A stretch of 64,000 bases of DNA from Pipra filicauda (taxonomy: Eukaryota; Chordata; Aves; Passeriformes; Pipridae), in assembly GCF_003945595.2 (NCBI RefSeq), contig NW_024104998.1, forward strand, positions 1,133,224-1,197,223, given 5' to 3'. Each line of letters starts with the position of its first letter. Position 1 is the first letter of the stretch. Shown here piece by piece: positions 61,201-64,000 of the stretch. The translations under genes and the position numbers were made by a program. Below the pieces are notes generated by a model. The model worked only from the letters and a program-made list of their open reading frames with translations, was not told where the DNA came from and searched no databases.

Positions 61201-63959
61201 GACCGTCCTTAAATTGCATGGAGGAAAAATGAAAAAAAAGATTGACTGGTAAGACATGAACAGCCATGTCTTTGGCAACAGGAGTTCTTTTTGACATATG
61301 GAGAATGGGATACTGAGGACAGGTGCTTATCTGTGACTCAGCCTCAACATGTATCAGAAGCCCACAATTGTGTCAAGTATTGGGCTACATGGGTAGAATG
61401 CCTGCTCATACTTGCACACTGCTGCCAGGCAGGACTTTGCTCTGGGACTCTGTCTGTGGCAGCTGGCCTTTGTGATGGGCTCTTTGGGCTGTGCTTAGGG
61501 CTTCCTCCTCCCAGCTCACTGTTCTCCTTCCTCCTGTGGCTGCTCCCCTCTCAGCCTCCATCCACTTGCTGCTTGCCCAGGCCCTGGGCTGCTTGCCTGG
61601 GGCATGACGCAGCCTGTAGAGTCTGTGCCGTAGCTGGTTCATCTGTTTGATGCCATGTGAATGCTTCCCACAGGTATCCTAAGTACAGGGCAGTCATTTC
61701 CCACACGCTCATTACATTTTTCTGAGGCATGCTTGGTCCTGTTGGAGGCATGCTTAAGAATTTCACTGACGGTTAACAACGTTTTTTTGGAGTTCTCATT
61801 TAAGTTTCTATCTGTTTGTTTTTGGGGCAGTGCTGCACCTTAGTTGAAAGAAACAGCTCCCATCTACTTGCATGTAAAATCTCCCTTCTGTATTTGACAC
61901 CTCACAATCGCTCTCCTTTGTCCTTTGCTTTGTTAAACAAACATAGAGGTTTTTTGGCTGAAATGTGCTTTTTAAAATAAACTTCTCTCAAACAGGAGTG
62001 ACCAGATCTAATCTGTATTCCACGTGAGTCTTTCCAGGGCATTATATAGTGTATTCGGTATTTCCCCAGCTCAACAGCAAGCGCTTCTTGTCACACATCA
62101 TGAAGGCATATTTGCTTTGCATGCTGGCTCTGTGCATATGGTCACCCTGCAAATCAGCCACTGTCTGCTTCTCTCTCTTCCATTCGATGACCTTCCAGTT
62201 TATGTCCATATTTCTTAACATAAGTCCTGAAGGGCAAGTCTATGCCCCTTTCTAATATTCCACCTTTCAAGTTCATCAGTCCTTGATATGCAATCTCGCA
62301 GTTTTCCCCTGCGTTAATGATACATCTTAAATTTCTGACTGTAACGACGCTAGAACATTAGTTTTTCCCATTTTAAGTGAAGATCAGCAAAGATTATTAG
62401 AACATTTTTGCTTTTTCTTCCAATAGTGACATCATAGTTCTGACTTACCACCAATACAGAAGAAAATTAGAAAATGGGCAAATGAGATTGATCTCAAAAG
62501 AAATTTAAAGGCCAGTAGCTCTCCTCCAGCTTTGTAGTTACGAATACAGATGATTTATTTTGTACCTTTTACCTCTCAAAAATCTGTCTTTCCCAGTAAA
62601 AACTAATCATGCCTCATGTGGCAGCTAAAAAGAGCACTTAACGCAAGATCTGATAATGTAGATACACTTCCTTTCTCTCCTCTAGAAAATCTGCTGTCTG
62701 GTCAAATATCTTGGGATAGTGGGATGTGTGACAGGCTAGTCATACATAGGATAGTGTAGTCTGACTATTATTTTCCATTTACTTTTGACCTTAATTACCT
62801 TACCTTCCACTCCCACTCCCCCTCCCCTGCAGTATTCTCGAGAAAAGGGTGATACTGCTGTTATCCTTCTCTTCCTAAATAGAGGTGGTACATCCCCTGT
62901 TTACCAGACTTTCCTGACTAGGGCAACCAGAGAGTATATGTAAAGAAGCTATCATTTCTTACAGAACTGTTGGACAGAGGTTATGTAGAGGTGTTTGGTT
63001 TTGTGTGGTTTTTTTTTCCTGGTTTCCTAATATTATTTTCTTTTAGAAGGAAATATACCCCCCCCATACCCATATACAGCTGCCTCCCCATCCTCCTGAC
63101 AAAATACTGTCTTAATATTTTTTCTGTCCAGGTGCTTTCGTACCTACTCTTCTGATATCAGAGCTGTGGTTTTCATGCGGCCAGCTCAGTTCTTGTTACA
63201 GAGATGGTTTTCATCAGGAAAGCGGGATTATTTTCCACGAAAGGCAATGAAACATGTAGCCAAGGGGCGTGAGAGGCCGGGGTCAAACTATTTCTTTTAG
63301 TGTGGCAGAAGAGGGGGCAGTGCTCACTGTGAGGCTGCAGTCCCACTGGAGATGATGTAGTTTAACTGGTAAATATTTTGGCAAAGCGAGTTTCCCTCAG
63401 GGACGCGGCTCCCCTCAGGCGCAGCCGTGAGGGCCGAGCTCTCTCTCGGCCGCGCTGTCGGTGTCACCACCAGCCCCGTGCCCGGGGCGCTGCCGCCACC
63501 TGGCGGCCGCGGGCGGCGCTGCAGCGCGGCCTGGTCGGCAGGAGCGCCCGGGCTGGCAGCGAGGGAGAAGGAAAACTGCGCCCAGCCTGCGGGACTGGGG
63601 TCATCCCGGGAAGGAAATCCTCCCCGTGAGAAAGCCTGTGAAAGCGGCTACACTGACTGAAGGGATTTGGCCTGGTAACCCAAGAGGGCTCCCCTAATCC
63701 TATATGCTTCTAGTCCTCCTTGTTGTGGGTTTGTACCTATATGCCTGTAGTCCTGCTTGTTGTGAGTTTGTATGTAGATACGGTGAGACAAATACTTTGT
63801 TATTTTTATAGTTTCTTTTTTTTGTTGTTGTTGTTATTTTTAAGACTTGTGGTCCCTTGTGGGCACAGCAGTGTGGAAGACAATACTATGCAACAGGAGT
63901 TTGTTCTGAAATCAGTCCAAGTTTCCAGATCCTAAGAAGCTTTTCTCCTGCTGTTCAAA
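31251..63959 (+). CDS. ITGA2: Integrin alpha-2, N-terminal 162 residues in five exons (gene continues past window)
   Basis: Alpha-2 pairs with beta-1 as the main collagen I receptor of platelets and epithelia (GPIa-IIa). Five exons (46, 124, 110, 92 and 115 nt) join without frame breaks. In order: a signal peptide with leucine core LPLLLLAL; the mature start [14 protein letters not shown] after CCEA; first-blade sequence [12 protein letters not shown] and [34 protein letters not shown]; and [20 protein letters not shown]. These follow human alpha-2 closely. The I domain, remaining propeller, stalk, membrane helix and tail lie beyond the window. The ATG at 31251 was chosen because the signal peptide follows directly and its context (G at -3, G at +4) is strong, although the frame is open back to an ATG at 30960. 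Confidence 0.96.
31456..31480 (+). other. G-quadruplex motif just inside intron 1
   Basis: Five G-tracts of 3-5 bases with loops of 1-2 bases on the non-template strand, 160 bp after exon 1. Confidence 0.7.
31625..31656 (+). repeat. Perfect 2 x 16-bp tandem repeat (GGAGTGTGTGTGTGCT)
   Basis: Two identical 16-bp units followed by GGAG, a GT-rich minisatellite near the edge of the CpG island. Confidence 0.9.
45081..45100. other. G/C-rich perfect hairpin
   Basis: AAGGGGG (45081-45087) pairs with CCCCCTT (45094-45100) around a six-base loop. It is preceded by a near-copy of GGGGGCCCAA. It stands out in AT-rich intron sequence. Confidence 0.75.
48545..49515 (+). mobile_element. CR1 LINE, 5'-truncated, sense, in ITGA2 intron 1
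   Basis: 970 bp from the middle of the reverse transcriptase ([16 protein letters not shown] at 48676-48699) through ORF2's C-terminus ([13 protein letters not shown]) to the tail GACTCTATGATTCTAA. The catalytic FADD reads FAND at 48679-48690, and there are stops and shifts, so it is inactive. Confidence 0.93.
49516..49905 (+). other. ITGA2 intron 1, distal end
   Basis: 390 bp between the CR1 and exon 2, ending in a good acceptor (TCTTTCTGTTAACAG). Nothing else recognised. Confidence 0.8.
49906..50029 (+). CDS. ITGA2: ITGA2 exon 2 (signal cleavage region, first blade)
   Basis: Two bases completing Gly, 40 codons and two bases of a split Trp. It encodes ILHNCCEA and then mature [32 protein letters not shown]. 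The last residue of the signal peptide is probably Ala24. Donor gtaagc. Confidence 0.96.
50030..57635 (+). other. ITGA2 intron 2 upstream of the large CR1
   Basis: 7.6 kb. Contents recognised: a CR1 tail remnant at 51716-51778, an (ATTACATT)n-like run at 54371-54398 and a (TA)n run at about 57335-57358. A pyrimidine stretch followed by AG at 57618-57619 (ATTCTTACCTTCCAG) looks like a splice acceptor just before the CR1. No gene recognised. Confidence 0.75.
51716..51778 (-). mobile_element. CR1 LINE 3'-end remnant, antisense
   Basis: About 60 bp reading CAGAATCATAGAATCATTTA and GGTTGGAAAAGCCCTTTACG, the reversed CR1 terminus. Nothing of the coding region remains. Confidence 0.8.
57636..58965 (+). 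mobile_element. CR1 LINE with reverse-transcriptase remnants, sense, abutting ITGA2 exon 3
   Basis: 1.33 kb covering most of the reverse-transcriptase domain, its C-terminal extension and the 3' UTR. Motifs: [31 protein letters not shown], motif A LDFSKAFD at 57837-57860, [15 protein letters not shown], motif C FADD intact at 58099-58110, and [15 protein letters not shown] frameshift between motifs A and C (near 57915), an in-frame TGA at 58186-58188 and another shift near 58600 disable it. The endonuclease and ORF1 are missing through 5' truncation. The tail GATTCTATGATTCTG stops 9 bp before the exon. It is the best preserved CR1 in the window. Confidence 0.95.
58949..58974 (+). promoter_or_regulatory. 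ITGA2 intron 2 3' splice site built on CR1 sequence
   Basis: The acceptor AG is at 58973-58974. Only TTACTTTAG (58966-58974) is outside the CR1. The best branch-point match, CTGAT with A at 58952 (22 nt before the exon), and the first half of the T-rich tract lie in the CR1 end. Confidence 0.7.
58975..59084 (+). CDS. ITGA2: ITGA2 exon 3 (propeller)
   Basis: One base completing Trp, 36 codons and one base over: [36 protein letters not shown]. It has a sequon NRT and a cysteine pair, and aligns with human alpha-2 throughout. Donor gtaagt. Confidence 0.96.
59085..60017 (+). other. ITGA2 intron 3
   Basis: 933-bp GT-AG intron; nothing recognised. Confidence 0.85.
60018..60109 (+). CDS. ITGA2: ITGA2 exon 4 (propeller)
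   Basis: Two bases completing Ala, then 30 codons: [30 protein letters not shown]. Human alpha-2 has SIPNVTEMK...GTGGFL at the same place. Acceptor ttatttcag, donor gtatgt, phase 0. Confidence 0.95.
60110..63394 (+). other. ITGA2 intron 4, proximal part
   Basis: 3.3 kb of unique-looking sequence. Open frames at 61291-61766 and 62024-62255 have no similarity I recognise. A C-run and pyrimidine-rich stretch lies near 62805-62830. No repeat family identified. Confidence 0.75.
63395..63625. promoter_or_regulatory. Intragenic CpG island in ITGA2 intron 4
   Basis: A sharp GC-rich block; I count about 25 CpG dinucleotides in 63421-63600, against almost none in the flanks. It lies about 220 bp before exon 5. 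It could be an alternative promoter, an insulator or a GC-rich insert. The overlapping open frames here look like by-products of base composition. Confidence 0.75.
63494..63508 (-). promoter_or_regulatory. CTCF-like motif
   Basis: CGCCACCTGGCGGCC agrees at 13 of 15 positions with the reverse form of the CTCF core (CGCCCCCTGGTGGCC). It also forms a 7-bp inverted repeat, GCCGCCA/TGGCGGC. Confidence 0.45.
63699..63772 (+). repeat. 2 x 37-bp tandem duplication before ITGA2 exon 5
   Basis: CCTATATGCTTCTAGTCCTC... at 63699-63735 is repeated at 63736-63772 with 4 differences in 37 (by eye). It lies 73 bp before exon 5 and adds pyrimidine-poor sequence just upstream of the acceptor's T-rich tract. 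Confidence 0.85.
63845..63959 (+). CDS. ITGA2: ITGA2 exon 5 (propeller, just before I domain)
   Basis: 38 codons plus one base: [57 protein letters not shown] is the alpha-2 signature before the collagen-binding I domain. Acceptor after a long T-rich tract (TTATTTTTAAG), donor gtaagg at 63960. The window ends 41 bp into the next intron. Confidence 0.95.
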
Positions 63960-64000
63960 GTAAGGCAACGTGTGCAAAACGGAATCAATTAAAACAAAAC

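Overview
The window is nuclear DNA of a bird. The evidence is vertebrate intron-exon structure, CR1 LINE copies that end in the ATTCTATGATTCT type tail, and a solo LTR of a common avian ERVL-like family (TGTGGTG...CACCACA, with a TGACGTCA element and a TATA box). It carries two paralogous collagen-receptor integrin alpha genes head to tail on the + strand: the 3' part of ITGA1, then the 5' part of ITGA2. The same gene order is known from human chromosome 5.

Positions 29-18219 hold 18 ITGA1 exons encoding the last 697 residues of the integrin alpha-1 chain: three calcium-binding FG-GAP blades, the thigh and calf domains, the transmembrane helix and a short tail with GFFKR. All exon phases join into one open frame. 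One intron uses a GC-AG donor. The 3' UTR starts at 18220 and has several possible poly(A) signals.

Positions 19200-30780 are intergenic. I see a 563-bp solo LTR (23290-23852) and a nested cluster of CR1 copies (24925-26805), and no recognisable gene.

Positions 30790-63959 hold the ITGA2 CpG-island promoter and the first five coding exons (162 complete codons: signal peptide, first propeller blades, up to just before the collagen-binding I domain). Intron 1 is 18.6 kb and contains a CR1. Intron 2 ends in a 1.3-kb CR1 with reverse-transcriptase remnants that stops only 9 bp before exon 3, so the branch point and much of the pyrimidine tract of that acceptor appear to be CR1-derived. Intron 4 has a compact orphan CpG island with a CTCF-like motif shortly before exon 5.

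The two products are alternative alpha subunits. Each pairs with integrin beta-1 at the plasma membrane to bind collagens and laminin. I found no new multi-gene system. The most unusual observations are the CR1-derived splice acceptor in ITGA2, the intronic CpG island, the GC-AG intron, the overlapping splice donors at 9947/9952 and the LTR promoter between the genes.
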